Assembly: GCA_963785065.1 (NCBI GenBank) | Contig: CAWATX010000004.1 | Coordinates: 310,001 to 374,000, forward strand | Source of the DNA: CAVSRC01 sp963785065 | GTDB lineage: Bacteria; Pseudomonadota; Alphaproteobacteria; Rhizobiales; Kaistiaceae | Length of the DNA stretch: 64,000 bases | Direction: 5' to 3' | Shown: positions 37,966-47,274 of the stretch, in pieces | Layout: every line of letters starts with the position of its first letter | Position numbering within the stretch: the stretch's first letter is position 1 | Position numbers and translations under genes: made by a program | Notes under the pieces: generated by a model | What the model was told of the DNA's origin: nothing | Seen by the model: the letters and a program-made list of their open reading frames with translations, nothing else | The model's database searches: none

Positions 37966-39462
37966 TCATCCGACCGTCTCCGCCTGTTCGCTGACCGCAT
38001 CGCTACCCTGCCCGGCGATGGCGAGCAGCCGGTCGATGGCGAGATGGCGCTCGAGATGATCGGCAAGCCGGTCGAGCGTCGCATCGACGCTCGCCTCATA
38101 GGCCAGCGACGAGGCCGCACCGATTTCGGCGAGAAAGGCCCGGCGGAACCGGTCGGCGGCAAACAGGCCGTGAACATAGGTCCCGGCAACCAGGCCGTCG
38201 GCCGAGATGGCGCCGTCGAGACGGCCGCCGATGTCGACCAGCGGCCGGCCGCAGTCGGCGCCGGTCGTCTGGCCGAGATGGATTTCGTAGCCAACGATCG
38301 CTTCGCCGCTCGCCACATGCCGCCCGGAGACCGGCACCGTCGTCTTGTCGCATGAGAGCACCGTCGTGACGTCGAGCAGGCCGAGTCCGGCGACCGTCTC
38401 GGCGGACCCCTCGATGCCGTCCGGGTCGGCAATCGCCTTGCCCAGCATCTGATAGCCGCCGCACAGGCCGAGCACGCGCCCGCCGCGTCGATGATGGGCC
38501 AGAATGTCGATGTCCCAGCCCTCGGCATGCAGGAAGCGAAGATCGCCGATGGTCGATTTCGTTCCGGGGATGATGATCAGGTCGGCGACGGGGAAAGGCA
38601 TGCCGGGCTCGACCACCACGACGCGCAGGTCCGGCTCAAGGCGCAGCGGATCGAGATCGTCGAAATTGGCGATGCGCGGCAGCGCCGGCACCGCGACCGT
38701 GAATTGGCCGTGCGCATTCGGCCGCCGCTCAGCGAGGTCGAGCCCGTCCTCGGCCGGCAGGCGGTTGGCGTCCGCGAACCACGGCACCACGCCGAGGCCG
38801 GGCCAGCCGGTGCGTTCTTCGACCGTCCGCAGGCCGTCGGCGAAGAGCGCCGCCTCGCCCCTCAGCTTGTTGATGATGAAGCCCTTGATCCGCCGCCTGT
38901 CGCCAGGCGGGAGCACGGCGGCGGTGCCGACGATGGCCGCGATGACGCCGCCGCGATCGATATCGCCGGCAAGCACCACCGGCACATCGGCCGCCTCGGC
39001 GAAACCCATATTGGCGATGTCGCCGGACCTGAGATTGGTTTCTGCCGGGCTGCCGGCGCCTTCGACGACGACGATGTCGGCGTCACGGCCGACGGCAGCG
39101 AAGCTCTCCAGAACGCGGGGCAGCAGGTCGGCCTTGCGCCGGCCGAAATCGGCGGCGGCGAGCGTTCCGGCGCGTTTCCCCTGCACGATCACCTGGGCGC
39201 CCGAGTCGGTTTCCGGCTTGAGCAGCACGGGGTTCATGTGCACCGAAGCCGGCAGACGGCAGGCGCGCGCCTGCAGCGCCTGGGCGCGGCCGATCTCGCC
39301 GCCGTCGGCGGTCACTGCCGCATTGTTCGACATGTTCTGCGGCTTGAACGGCGCCACCCGCAGGCCGCGCCGGACCAGCGCGCGGCAGATGCCCGCCACC
39401 AGCACGGACTTGCCGACATGGCTGCCGGTGCCCTGAATCATCAACGACGGCACGGCGCTCAC
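37966..39462 (-). CDS. cobQ: Cobyric acid synthase
   Basis: Amidates four side chains of adenosylcobyrinic diamide in cobalamin synthesis. 498 residues. The N-terminal dethiobiotin-synthetase-like domain starts LMIQGTGSHVGKSVLVAGICRAL with the FKPQNMSNNA motif; the C-terminal class I glutamine amidotransferase domain has the nucleophile in VLGLCGGYQMLG and the catalytic His in GTYVHGLF. The GTG start at 39462 overlaps the cobU stop as GTGA; ATG 39441 is a second option. Confidence 0.96.
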   Translation of the reverse strand: MSAVPSLMIQGTGSHVGKSVLVAGICRALVRRGLRVAPFKPQNMSNNAAVTADGGEIGRAQALQARACRLPASVHMNPVLLKPETDSGAQVIVQGKRAGTLAAADFGRRKADLLPRVLESFAAVGRDADIVVVEGAGSPAETNLRSGDIANMGFAEAADVPVVLAGDIDRGGVIAAIVGTAAVLPPGDRRRIKGFIINKLRGEAALFADGLRTVEERTGWPGLGVVPWFADANRLPAEDGLDLAERRPNAHGQFTVAVPALPRIANFDDLDPLRLEPDLRVVVVEPGMPFPVADLIIIPGTKSTIGDLRFLHAEGWDIDILAHHRRGGRVLGLCGGYQMLGKAIADPDGIEGSAETVAGLGLLDVTTVLSCDKTTVPVSGRHVASGEAIVGYEIHLGQTTGADCGRPLVDIGGRLDGAISADGLVAGTYVHGLFAADRFRRAFLAEIGAASSLAYEASVDATLDRLADHLERHLAIDRLLAIAGQGSDAVSEQAETVG

Positions 39463-39995
39463 AGGGTGACCTCCGGCTGCTGGCGAGGCTTGAGGACCAG
39501 CGGCTGACCGGCGACGAGGAGCACGACCTCGGTGGCGAGCGCAGCGACGCGCTGGTTGAGGGACCCGAGCCCATCGGCATAGCGGCGGGCGAGCGCATTG
39601 TCGGGGATGACGCCGCTGCCGACCTCGTTGGAGACCAGCACGACCGGCCCGCCGGCGCGCTCGAGCGCGTCGATGAGCCCGTCGGCCGCCGCGCCGATAT
39701 CGCGCGCCGCGCCGATCAGGTTGGACAGCCACAGCGTCACGCACTCGACGAGGATGGCTGTGCCGGGCCCCAATTCGCGGAGGATCGCGGCGGCGATGTC
39801 GAGTGGCTCCTCGAGCGTGCGCCACCGCGCATCGCGATACGCGCGATGCTCGGCGATGCGTGTCGCCATCTCGCTGTCGCCGGCGGTGGCGACGGCGAGA
39901 TAGACCGGGTCGCGCCCGCTCGCGGCCACCAGCCTTTCGGCATAGCGGCTCTTGCCGGAGCGCTGGCCGCCAACGACCAGCACTATGGGTGCCAT
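39459..39995 (-). CDS. cobU: Bifunctional adenosylcobinamide kinase / GTP transferase
   Basis: CobU/CobP enzyme that activates adenosylcobinamide during nucleotide-loop assembly. 178 residues. The P-loop is LVVGGQRSGKSRYAE at about 6-20. HRAYRDARWRTLEEP carries the conserved His that takes the GMP, and VLVSNEVGSGVIPDNALARRYAD is typical. The start has only a weak ribosome-binding site, and the stop of an 18-codon leader ORF lies 6 nt upstream. Confidence 0.96.
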   Translation of the reverse strand: MAPIVLVVGGQRSGKSRYAERLVAASGRDPVYLAVATAGDSEMATRIAEHRAYRDARWRTLEEPLDIAAAILRELGPGTAILVECVTLWLSNLIGAARDIGAAADGLIDALERAGGPVVLVSNEVGSGVIPDNALARRYADGLGSLNQRVAALATEVVLLVAGQPLVLKPRQQPEVTL

Positions 39996-40001
39996 GACGG
40001 T

Positions 40002-40058
40002 CTAGCCGCGCGGGCGGAATCGGGGCGTGGATGCTGAAAGCTTGCGGGAACCGGTCAT
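40002..40058 (-). CDS. Putative 18-residue leader peptide after the B12 riboswitch
   Basis: ATG 40058 follows a very strong site, GGAGAAGGAGACGCGA, and opens MTGSRKLSASTPRFRPRG before a TAG that ends 6 nt upstream of cobU. cobU itself has no good ribosome-binding site. The pattern suggests that ribosomes load at the short ORF and reinitiate at cobU, so one controlled site would govern the operon. The peptide is basic and shows no family match. Translation is inferred. Confidence 0.45.
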   Translation of the reverse strand: MTGSRKLSASTPRFRPRG

Positions 40059-40101
40059 TCGCGTCTCCTTCTCCGTCCCACCGACGGAAGGGCTAGAGGG
40101 A

Positions 40102-40312
40102 CGCGTCGGCCGGTCTCCTGGCTCGCGGGTCGAAGTCTTGGTTCCGCGCCTTCCCGGTTTCCCAGTGGCTGATGCGGAAGACTCGCCGCTTACAGTTGCG
40201 GGGGCAGCTGCGGCTTTGGGGGATCCACCCGTTTTGCGGGCATCACCTTCCTCACCGCATTCCCATTTCATCCCCGGGGACTCAGCGCCCCGGAGAACCG
40301 ACGCTGGGTGCG
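40102..40312 (-). promoter_or_regulatory. Cobalamin riboswitch upstream of cobU-cobQ
   Basis: About 210 nt on the minus strand with the conserved blocks in order: GGTTC near the 5' end, GATGAAATGGGAATGCGGTG, GCCGCAGCTGCCCCCGCAACTG followed by TAAGCGG, GCCACTGGG, and the B12-box GAGCCAGGAGACCGGCC at the 3' side. The leader-ORF ribosome-binding site lies about 30 nt downstream, so control may act on translation initiation. Confidence 0.95.
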
Positions 40313-40313
40313 A

Positions 40314-40342
40314 CGTTAAGGGCGCCGCGCCCGCCCGGTCAA
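40314..40342 (-). promoter_or_regulatory. Promoter of the riboswitch-cobU-cobQ transcript
   Basis: Minus strand TTGACC, 17-nt spacer, TTAACG. The predicted transcription start falls at about 40307, right at the beginning of the riboswitch. Confidence 0.6.
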
Positions 40343-40351
40343 GGCGCTACA

Positions 40352-40372
40352 GCTGCCTATTCGCTAGGCAGC
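40352..40372. repeat. Perfect inverted repeat between cob and amtB promoters
   Basis: GCTGCCTA and TAGGCAGC separated by 5 nt. It lies 10 nt beyond the -35 of the cob promoter and 5 nt before the -35 of the amtB promoter, so a protein bound here could affect either side. Confidence 0.5.
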
Positions 40373-40376
40373 GGCG

Positions 40377-40405
40377 TTGCCTTGGTGCGAGGCATTTGCT
40401 TAAAC
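40377..40405 (+). promoter_or_regulatory. Candidate promoter of amtB-glnK
   Basis: TTGCCT, 17-nt spacer, TTAAAC, giving a short leader before ATG 40434. No correctly spaced sigma-54 pair was found here. Confidence 0.45.
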
Positions 40406-40433
40406 ATGGGGCGACAAGACGGGGCAAATTTCC

Positions 40434-41645
<1,212 letters not shown>

Positions 41646-41656
41646 GACACAGGCTC

Positions 41657-41995
41657 ATGAAACTCATCATCGCAATCGTTCAGCCGCATCGCCTCGACCC
41701 CGTGCGCGAGGCGCTCACCGGGCTCGGCATTCACGGCATGACCGTCACCGACGTGAAAGGCTACGGCCGCCAGAAGGGCCACACGGAGGTCTATCGCGGC
41801 ACCGAATATGAGATCGCCTACCTGCCCAAGACCAAGATCGAGGTCGCCGTCGACGACAGCCGGCTGCACGAGGCGATGGACGCCATCGTGGCGGCGGCGC
41901 GCACCGGCCGCATCGGCGACGGCAAGATATTCGTCACCGAGATCGAGCACGCCGTGCGCATCCGCACCGGCGAGACCGGGCCCGAGGCGCTCTAG
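41657..41995 (+). CDS. glnK: PII-type nitrogen regulator GlnK
   Basis: 112-residue PII protein, the likely blocker of the AmtB channel encoded just upstream. T-loop YRGTEYEIAYL with Y51, GYGRQKGHTEV before it, B-loop TGRIGDGKIF and C-loop VRIRTGE are intact. It differs clearly from the GlnB of this window in the first 30 residues (IVQPHRLDPVREALTGLGIHGMTV). Its last 4 nt overlap the end of the convergent downstream gene. Confidence 0.95.
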   Translation: MKLIIAIVQPHRLDPVREALTGLGIHGMTVTDVKGYGRQKGHTEVYRGTEYEIAYLPKTKIEVAVDDSRLHEAMDAIVAAARTGRIGDGKIFVTEIEHAVRIRTGETGPEAL

Positions 41996-42300
41996 GCGGG
42001 ATCGGACGGCGTCGGCGGGGCGCGCCGCGCGGCCTTGCGTTCCTCGTGAGGCTTGCGGCTGTTCCACCTGCCGACCAGCGCCACGGTCATGCGCCGGTTG
42101 AAGCGGCGGATCGGCGGAATGTCGGTGGCCAGAACCAGGAAGCCGACCGGCACCATCCAGTAGCCAAGCACCGGCAGGAAGCCGAACCCACCGCCGAGGA
42201 TGACCAAAGCGACGCCGAGCGCGATGCGAGCAAGCCGGCTGGCCGGCAAGGCCACCGAAAATCTGCCAAAACGGATGCGCGCCACCAGACCGTTCCCCAC
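41992..42300 (-). CDS. Small membrane protein, PGPGW-like family
   Basis: 102 residues. One long or two short hydrophobic helices (about 23-62) around GGGFGFLPVLGYWMVPVGFLVLATDIPPIRRFNRRM, then a basic tail. The G-L-P-V-L-G-x-W-M-x-P-x-G pattern followed by a basic helix is typical of putative PGPGW transmembrane proteins of unknown role. The apparent start is GTG with no clear ribosome-binding site; GTG 42285 is another choice. Tail-to-tail overlap of 4 nt with glnK. Confidence 0.65.
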   Translation of the reverse strand: MGNGLVARIRFGRFSVALPASRLARIALGVALVILGGGFGFLPVLGYWMVPVGFLVLATDIPPIRRFNRRMTVALVGRWNSRKPHEERKAARRAPPTPSDPA

Positions 42301-42386
42301 GGCGAAAATGCCGCAAAAAGATGGGCATCACCAGGCGCCGGCGCAACCGGATTTGCGGTGAAGCGGTGCCGCGCGGTGTAATCCTC

Positions 42387-42414
42387 TTGCAACGAACGGC
42401 CGGTTTGCTATAGG
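42387..42414 (+). promoter_or_regulatory. Promoter of tRNA-Asn
   Basis: TTGCAA, 16-nt spacer, TATAGG, about 26 nt before the tRNA. Confidence 0.6.
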
Positions 42415-42440
42415 CAGCCTCTCACGCCGCAAGGCGACGG

Positions 42441-42516
42441 TCCCCGGTAGCTCAGTTGGTAGAGCAAGCGGCTGTTAACCGCTGGGTCGCTGGTTCGAGT
42501 CCGGCCCGGGGAGCCA
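42441..42516 (+). tRNA. tRNA-Asn (GTT)
   Basis: 76-nt cloverleaf. The acceptor stem TCCCCGG pairs with CCGGGGA. The anticodon stem AGCGG/CCGCT encloses CTGTTAA, anticodon GTT. G73 and an encoded CCA are present. Confidence 0.97.
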
Positions 42517-42643
42517 ACCTTCTCTCAAGCCCCGCATTACCGATAGTTCATGTCCGGGCCAACGTCCGGCAATGTTGGTTGTGCTTTGGTCAGCCGGTGA
42601 CGAGCCGGGCGACGCGGGGCGACTTTTTGAGGGAGGTCCCCAA

Positions 42644-43060
42644 ATGGCAGACAAGAGCCTCGGCCAGCGATGGTCGGACTATCGCCCAACCAAAGGCATC
42701 TGGTTTTGGTCCTGCGTGGCGTCGATCGTGGCCACCATCGTCGTCGGCTTCGCCTGGGGCGGCTGGACGACCAGCTACACGGCATCGCAGATGAGCGCGG
42801 CAGCAGCCGATCATGCGAAAGCGCAACTCGCCGCTGCCTATTGCGTGACCGCATTCGAGAACTCGCCCAACGCGGCGACGCAGCTCGCCGCGCTCAAGAA
42901 GGCGGACAGTTGGAACCGTAGCGGCCTCATCGACAATGGCGGCTGGGACAAGCTGCCGGGCGAGAAACAGGCCGTCAGCGGCGCTGCCGATCTCTGCGCC
43001 ACCAAGCTGCTGGCCGCCAAGCTGGTCACGCCGGTCAAGGCGACCACGACCTCCGGCTGA
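42644..43060 (+). CDS. Hypothetical membrane-anchored protein
   Basis: 138 residues from ATG 42644, which has GGGAGG 8 nt upstream. A short basic cytoplasmic start (MADKSLGQRWSDYRPTKG) leads into one transmembrane helix (about 19-42, WFWSCVASIVATIVVGFAWGGW), and the rest (about 43-138) is an Ala-rich periplasmic helix-forming part with two cysteines (AAYCVTAF and AADLCATKLL). I recognise no named family. It stands alone between tRNA-Asn and the convergent CtaG-like gene. Confidence 0.7.
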   Translation: MADKSLGQRWSDYRPTKGIWFWSCVASIVATIVVGFAWGGWTTSYTASQMSAAAADHAKAQLAAAYCVTAFENSPNAATQLAALKKADSWNRSGLIDNGGWDKLPGEKQAVSGAADLCATKLLAAKLVTPVKATTTSG

Positions 43061-43119
43061 CGCGAACCGGCGCGTGCATGCTGCGCGGCGGCCCCGCGCA
43101 GCCCGCCGTCTAGTCCAGT

Positions 43120-44289
43120 CTAGCGCAGCGTAGCGCCCGTGACCGCCGGCAGATGTGCCAGCGTGCCGCTGCCGGTCTGGACGCCGTCCAGGTGATAGAG
43201 CACCGCGGTCATGATCGCGGCTGCGAACATGACCAGGGCGAAGGCGCTGAAGCCAATGGCGAGTATCCGGTTCTTGAGCCGCGCACCCTCGACCAGCGCG
43301 GCGCCGGTGGTCGGATAGGCGGCGCCGGCGCCGACGCTCACCAGCTTCTCGCGGACCGCATCCATGCGGGTCTCGTGGCGGCCCCACAGATTGACCACCA
43401 CGATGATCGCCACCAGGCACATCATGCTGCCCGGCACCCAGATGATGAAGCCGCCGATGCTCTCGTCCATCAGCGGCGGCACGTGGAACAGCCGCCCGGC
43501 GACGTCGTAGGCCGGATAGAGCAGCGTCGTCTTCAGCGTCGTATAGGCGCCGAGCGCGATGTTGGAGAGGGTCACGATCCACAACATCATCAGCCGGGTG
43601 CCATAGCGCGTGCCCACCGGCGCCGGGCGCATGTCGAAGACGCGCCACCAGAAGACCAGCCCCGCCAGGAGCATGGTGATGTGCATGGTGTAGTGGATGC
43701 CGTCGTTGAGGATGGCGGCATTGTGGAAGCGCGGCAGCTCCCAGGCATAGAGCGCGGCGATGAAGAGCGTGGTGATGACGACCGGGTGGACGAGCGGCGC
43801 GAAGACGCCGCGCACGACGCGGCCGGCAAGCAACGGCTTCAGCGTCGCCCGCCTCACCGCCGGCGGCAGGCCGGCGATCAGGGTGGCCTGGGGCGCGCCG
43901 AGTGCGATCAGCATCGGCCCGATCATCCGCAGCAGCAGATGCTGGATCTGATGCACCGAGAAGAGGTGGTCGGCGAGCCCGTCGACCGGCGACTGAAGAG
44001 CGAGGAACACTGCTGCGACGCCGCTGAGGAAGGCGACATGGCGCCAGACCTGGATGCTCGACGTAGCGCCGCTCCGCCGCATCATGCCGGCGACATAGAC
44101 GGCAACCACCAGGGCCGTCGGGATGACGATGTCGGGGGTCAGCGCCCAGACGTTCCAATCCTCGTCGGCGCCAGCGCCGTGGGCCCAGCCGAGCGCGGGC
44201 AGCGCGAGCAGGAACAGCACCGCACCGGCGGCAACCCGCCAGATGTGGAAAACCGGGGACGACAGGACCCAGGGCGCGCGATCGGTCAA
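43120..44289 (-). CDS. Cytochrome c oxidase assembly factor, caa3 CtaG-like
   Basis: Polytopic membrane protein of the CtaG_2 (caa3_CtaG) family, about 389 residues with some nine helices. Family marks: the histidine-rich HLFSVHQIQHLLLRMIGPMLIALGAP, PVDGLADHLFS and HYTMHITMLLAGLVFWWR, likely metal-linked. The family is tied to copper-oxidase maturation in Bacillus; the role here is inferred. A TTG start (44289) with AAGGA 7 nt upstream gives MTDRAPWVLSSPVF; a GTG at 44340 would add 17 unconserved residues. Confidence 0.82.
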   Translation of the reverse strand: MTDRAPWVLSSPVFHIWRVAAGAVLFLLALPALGWAHGAGADEDWNVWALTPDIVIPTALVVAVYVAGMMRRSGATSSIQVWRHVAFLSGVAAVFLALQSPVDGLADHLFSVHQIQHLLLRMIGPMLIALGAPQATLIAGLPPAVRRATLKPLLAGRVVRGVFAPLVHPVVITTLFIAALYAWELPRFHNAAILNDGIHYTMHITMLLAGLVFWWRVFDMRPAPVGTRYGTRLMMLWIVTLSNIALGAYTTLKTTLLYPAYDVAGRLFHVPPLMDESIGGFIIWVPGSMMCLVAIIVVVNLWGRHETRMDAVREKLVSVGAGAAYPTTGAALVEGARLKNRILAIGFSAFALVMFAAAIMTAVLYHLDGVQTGSGTLAHLPAVTGATLR

Positions 44290-44536
44290 AATCGCTTCCT
44301 TCCGCAAGAAATCATCATCGTCGCCCTGCCCCCTAAGCACACTGGAATGCTTCTCAATTCAAGGCTGCCGGGTGCGCTCTGTGGACGCATCGGCGGGAGG
44401 CGTGCGCCTTCGCAGCCGCCCCGCGGTTTAACCTTAACCCATGATAATTCTAATCAATTCGGTTCAAATGGCTCGCCCGCCCATATGATCGCCCCAGATC
44501 TCCGGCCTATCCGACCGGAGAAGGAGCGGCAGAGGT

Positions 44537-45559
44537 ATGGATCGCGAGCGCGTTGCCTGGGTGGATTACGCCAAGGGCTTCTGCATCATCATGGTGGTGA
44601 TGATGCACTCGACGCTTGGCGTCGAGAAGGCCGCCGACGCGACCGGCTGGATGGGCACCGTCGTCGCCTTCGCCAAGCCTTTCCGCATGCCCGACTTCTT
44701 CATGATCGCCGGCCTGTTCATGGCCCGCGTCATTGATCGCGACTGGCGCACCTATCTCGACAAGAAGCTCTTCCACTTCGGCTACTTCTACGTCCTGTGG
44801 CTGAGCATCCAGTTCGCCTTCAAGCTGCCGGAGATCGCAGCCGGTGGCGGCGCGCCGGAGGTGCTGAAGGCCTATCTTCTCGCCTTCATCGATCCCTTCG
44901 GCACGATCTGGTTCATCTACCTGCTGCCGATCTTCTTCATCGTGGTGAAGGCGCTCAGGAACATCGTGCCGTGGTGGCTGATCTGGCTCGTCGGCGCCGG
45001 CCTGCAGATGTCCAACCTCAACACCGGCTGGGTCATCCCCGACGAGTTCGCGTTGCGCTTCGTCTATTTCTATTCGGGCTACATCTTCGCGCCGCTGATC
45101 TTCCGCTATGCCGCCGCTGTGCTGCGCCACGGCTGGGCCGCCTTCCTCTATCTCGGCGTGTGGGGCGTGGTGGAGGCTTTTGCCGTGTTCAACGGCTATT
45201 CCGAGCTGCCCGGCATCGGGCTGGCGCTCGGCTTCGTCGGCGCCATCGCCGTCATCACGCTGTCGACCATCCTTTCGAAGAGCGACTGGATGGCGCCGGT
45301 GCGCTATTGCGGGCGCAACTCGATCGTCATCTACCTCGCCTTTTTCCTGCCGATGGCGGCCACGCGCTTCGCGCTGCTCGAGACCGGGGTCATTACCGAC
45401 CTCGGCACGGTCTCGGTCATCGTGACGGCGGCCGGCGTCGTCTTCCCGCTGGTGCTGTTCTGGCTCACCCGCAACACGGCGTTCGCCTTCCTTTTCAAGC
45501 GGCCGCAATGGGCGCACCTGCGCGCCGCGCCCCGGCCGGTCATGGTCCCGGCGGAATAA
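44537..45559 (+). CDS. Acyltransferase 3 family membrane protein
   Basis: 340 residues with about 10 helices. The N-terminus RVAWVDYAKGFCIIMVVMMHSTLGV is the family signature, with the conserved His in the first periplasmic-side motif, and FRMPDFFMIAGLFMAR follows. These proteins move acyl groups onto exported glycans or lipids. No glycan gene lies nearby, so the acceptor is unknown. GGAGAAGGAG precedes the ATG. Confidence 0.9.
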   Translation: MDRERVAWVDYAKGFCIIMVVMMHSTLGVEKAADATGWMGTVVAFAKPFRMPDFFMIAGLFMARVIDRDWRTYLDKKLFHFGYFYVLWLSIQFAFKLPEIAAGGGAPEVLKAYLLAFIDPFGTIWFIYLLPIFFIVVKALRNIVPWWLIWLVGAGLQMSNLNTGWVIPDEFALRFVYFYSGYIFAPLIFRYAAAVLRHGWAAFLYLGVWGVVEAFAVFNGYSELPGIGLALGFVGAIAVITLSTILSKSDWMAPVRYCGRNSIVIYLAFFLPMAATRFALLETGVITDLGTVSVIVTAAGVVFPLVLFWLTRNTAFAFLFKRPQWAHLRAAPRPVMVPAE

Positions 45560-45622
45560 TCCGTTAGCAACGAAAGCTTTTTCCTGTTGCGCCGCGATCC
45601 TGCGGACGCCACCGTTCTGCCC

Positions 45623-47077
45623 ATGAACCGGTTCGCCGAAGAGGGCCCGACCCTCGTCTGGCTGCGAGACGACCTCAGGCTCGCCGACAATCCGGCGCTC
45701 ACCGCCGCCTGCCGGCGCGGCGCCCCGGTCGTGCTGCTCTACGTCCACGACGAGGAAAGCCCGGAAATGCGCCCGCTCGGCGGCGCCGCGCGCTGGTGGC
45801 TGCACCATTCCCTGGCAAGCTTCGGCGCGCGTCTCGCTGCCGGCCAGTCCCTCGTCCTGCGCAGCGGTCGCGCCGACAGGGTGGTGCCCGAAGTCGCCCG
45901 CAGTGTCGGTGCCGCCGCCATCTACTGGAACCGGCGGTACGGGATGGCCGCCGCGCTCGGCGAGCGGGTGGCCGCAGCGATGGCCAAAACCGGCACCGTG
46001 ATAGGCGCCTTCGACGGCACTCTGCTGTTCCCGCCGTCGACCATCCGCACGGCCGAGGGCAGCGCGTTCCAGGTCTTCACGCCCTTCTGGCGCACACTGC
46101 AACAGACCGGCGGCCCCCGCCGCCCCCTGCCCGCGCCGGCGCATATGCCCGTCGGCATTCCGGTCGCCAGCACCAGCCTCGACTCCTTCGGCCTGCTTCC
46201 GGCGGAGCACGACTGGTCGGCCGGCATTCGCGAACGCTGGCAACCGGGCGAGCCCCAGGCGATCCGGGCACTTGCCGATTTCGTCACGCGCATCGCGCGC
46301 TACGCCGGCGAGCGCGACCGGCCCGCGGCCGACGCCACCTCGCGGTTGTCGCCGCATCTCCGCTTCGGCGAAATCAGCCCGCATCAGGTCTGGCACGCGG
46401 TTGCCACAACGCCCCCAAGCGAAGCGCGCGATACCTACCTCAAGGAGCTCGGCTGGCGCGAATTCTCCTGGCACCTTCTGGACGACCGCCCCGACCTTGC
46501 CGCCAGCAATATCAAGCCGGCCTTCGACCGCTTCCCCTGGGCGGAGACCTATGCCGACGACATCTGGGACTGGCGGCGCGGGCGCACCGGCTATCCGGTC
46601 GTCGATGCCGGCATGCGCCAGCTGTGGACGACCGGTTGGATGCACAACCGGGTGCGCATGATCGCCGCGTCGTTTCTGGTCAAGCATCTGCTCGCCGACT
46701 GGCGCATCGGCGAGGAGTGGTTCTGGGACACGCTGGTCGACGCCGATGTGGCGAGCAATCCGGTGAACTGGCAATGGGTCGCCGGCTCCGGCGCCGACGC
46801 GCAGCCCTTCTTCCGCATCTTCAATCCCACCCTGCAGGGCGAGAAGTTCGACCCCGACGGTGCCTATGTCCGCCGCTGGGTGCCTGAGCTCGCCCGCCTG
46901 CCGGACCGTTTCATCCACAAGCCCTGGGCGGCACCTGACGACGTGCTCGACGCTGCCGGCGTGCGGCTTGGCGCCAACTACCCGCTGCCGATCGTCGACC
47001 ACGCGGAAGCGCGCCAGCGGGCGCTGGAGGCATTTGCGACCCTGAAGCGGCGCGACACCGCCAGGAAGCGCGCCTGA
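45623..47077 (+). CDS. phr: Deoxyribodipyrimidine photolyase
   Basis: Light-dependent repair of cyclobutane pyrimidine dimers. 484 residues. The N-terminal Rossmann antenna domain begins TLVWLRDDLRLADNPAL; the C-terminal FAD domain has TSRLSPHLRFGEISPHQVW, GYPVVDAGMRQLWTTGWMHNRVRM and NPVNWQWVAGSGADAQPFFRIFNP, class I CPD photolyase marks. ATG 45623 leaves the usual short leader before the first strand; the frame opens 36 nt earlier without a good site. Confidence 0.96.
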   Translation: MNRFAEEGPTLVWLRDDLRLADNPALTAACRRGAPVVLLYVHDEESPEMRPLGGAARWWLHHSLASFGARLAAGQSLVLRSGRADRVVPEVARSVGAAAIYWNRRYGMAAALGERVAAAMAKTGTVIGAFDGTLLFPPSTIRTAEGSAFQVFTPFWRTLQQTGGPRRPLPAPAHMPVGIPVASTSLDSFGLLPAEHDWSAGIRERWQPGEPQAIRALADFVTRIARYAGERDRPAADATSRLSPHLRFGEISPHQVWHAVATTPPSEARDTYLKELGWREFSWHLLDDRPDLAASNIKPAFDRFPWAETYADDIWDWRRGRTGYPVVDAGMRQLWTTGWMHNRVRMIAASFLVKHLLADWRIGEEWFWDTLVDADVASNPVNWQWVAGSGADAQPFFRIFNPTLQGEKFDPDGAYVRRWVPELARLPDRFIHKPWAAPDDVLDAAGVRLGANYPLPIVDHAEARQRALEAFATLKRRDTARKRA

Positions 47078-47274
47078 TTGGATGGGCGTTTGCCGACCCG
47101 CGAGGCCGTCCCGCGACGCCGATCCGCCAGTGGATGAATTTCACGCCATCGGCGCTCCGCGGAGGCGAACGTTTCCGCCCTTCCACACGCGGCGTTGCGA
47201 CCATCCTTGAAGCACGGGCTTTCGACGCATAGTTTGCCCCCCAACCGCCTCCCTGAAACCGCACGCGATTCCCA

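Noticed and set aside
37013..37969. Extension of the btuB frame upstream to 948 codons
   Set aside because: The added part is antisense to btuF, and a signal peptide with a good ribosome-binding site fixes the start at 37012.
40059..40271. Upstream extension of the leader ORF to 89 codons
   Set aside because: It would run through the cobalamin riboswitch, whose conserved blocks explain the sequence; only the last 18 codons have a ribosome-binding site.
40382..40400. Possible sigma-54 promoter for amtB (TTGGTGCGAGGCATTTGC)
   Set aside because: GG and GC are 12 nt apart instead of 10; the sigma-70-like pair at 40377-40405 fits better.
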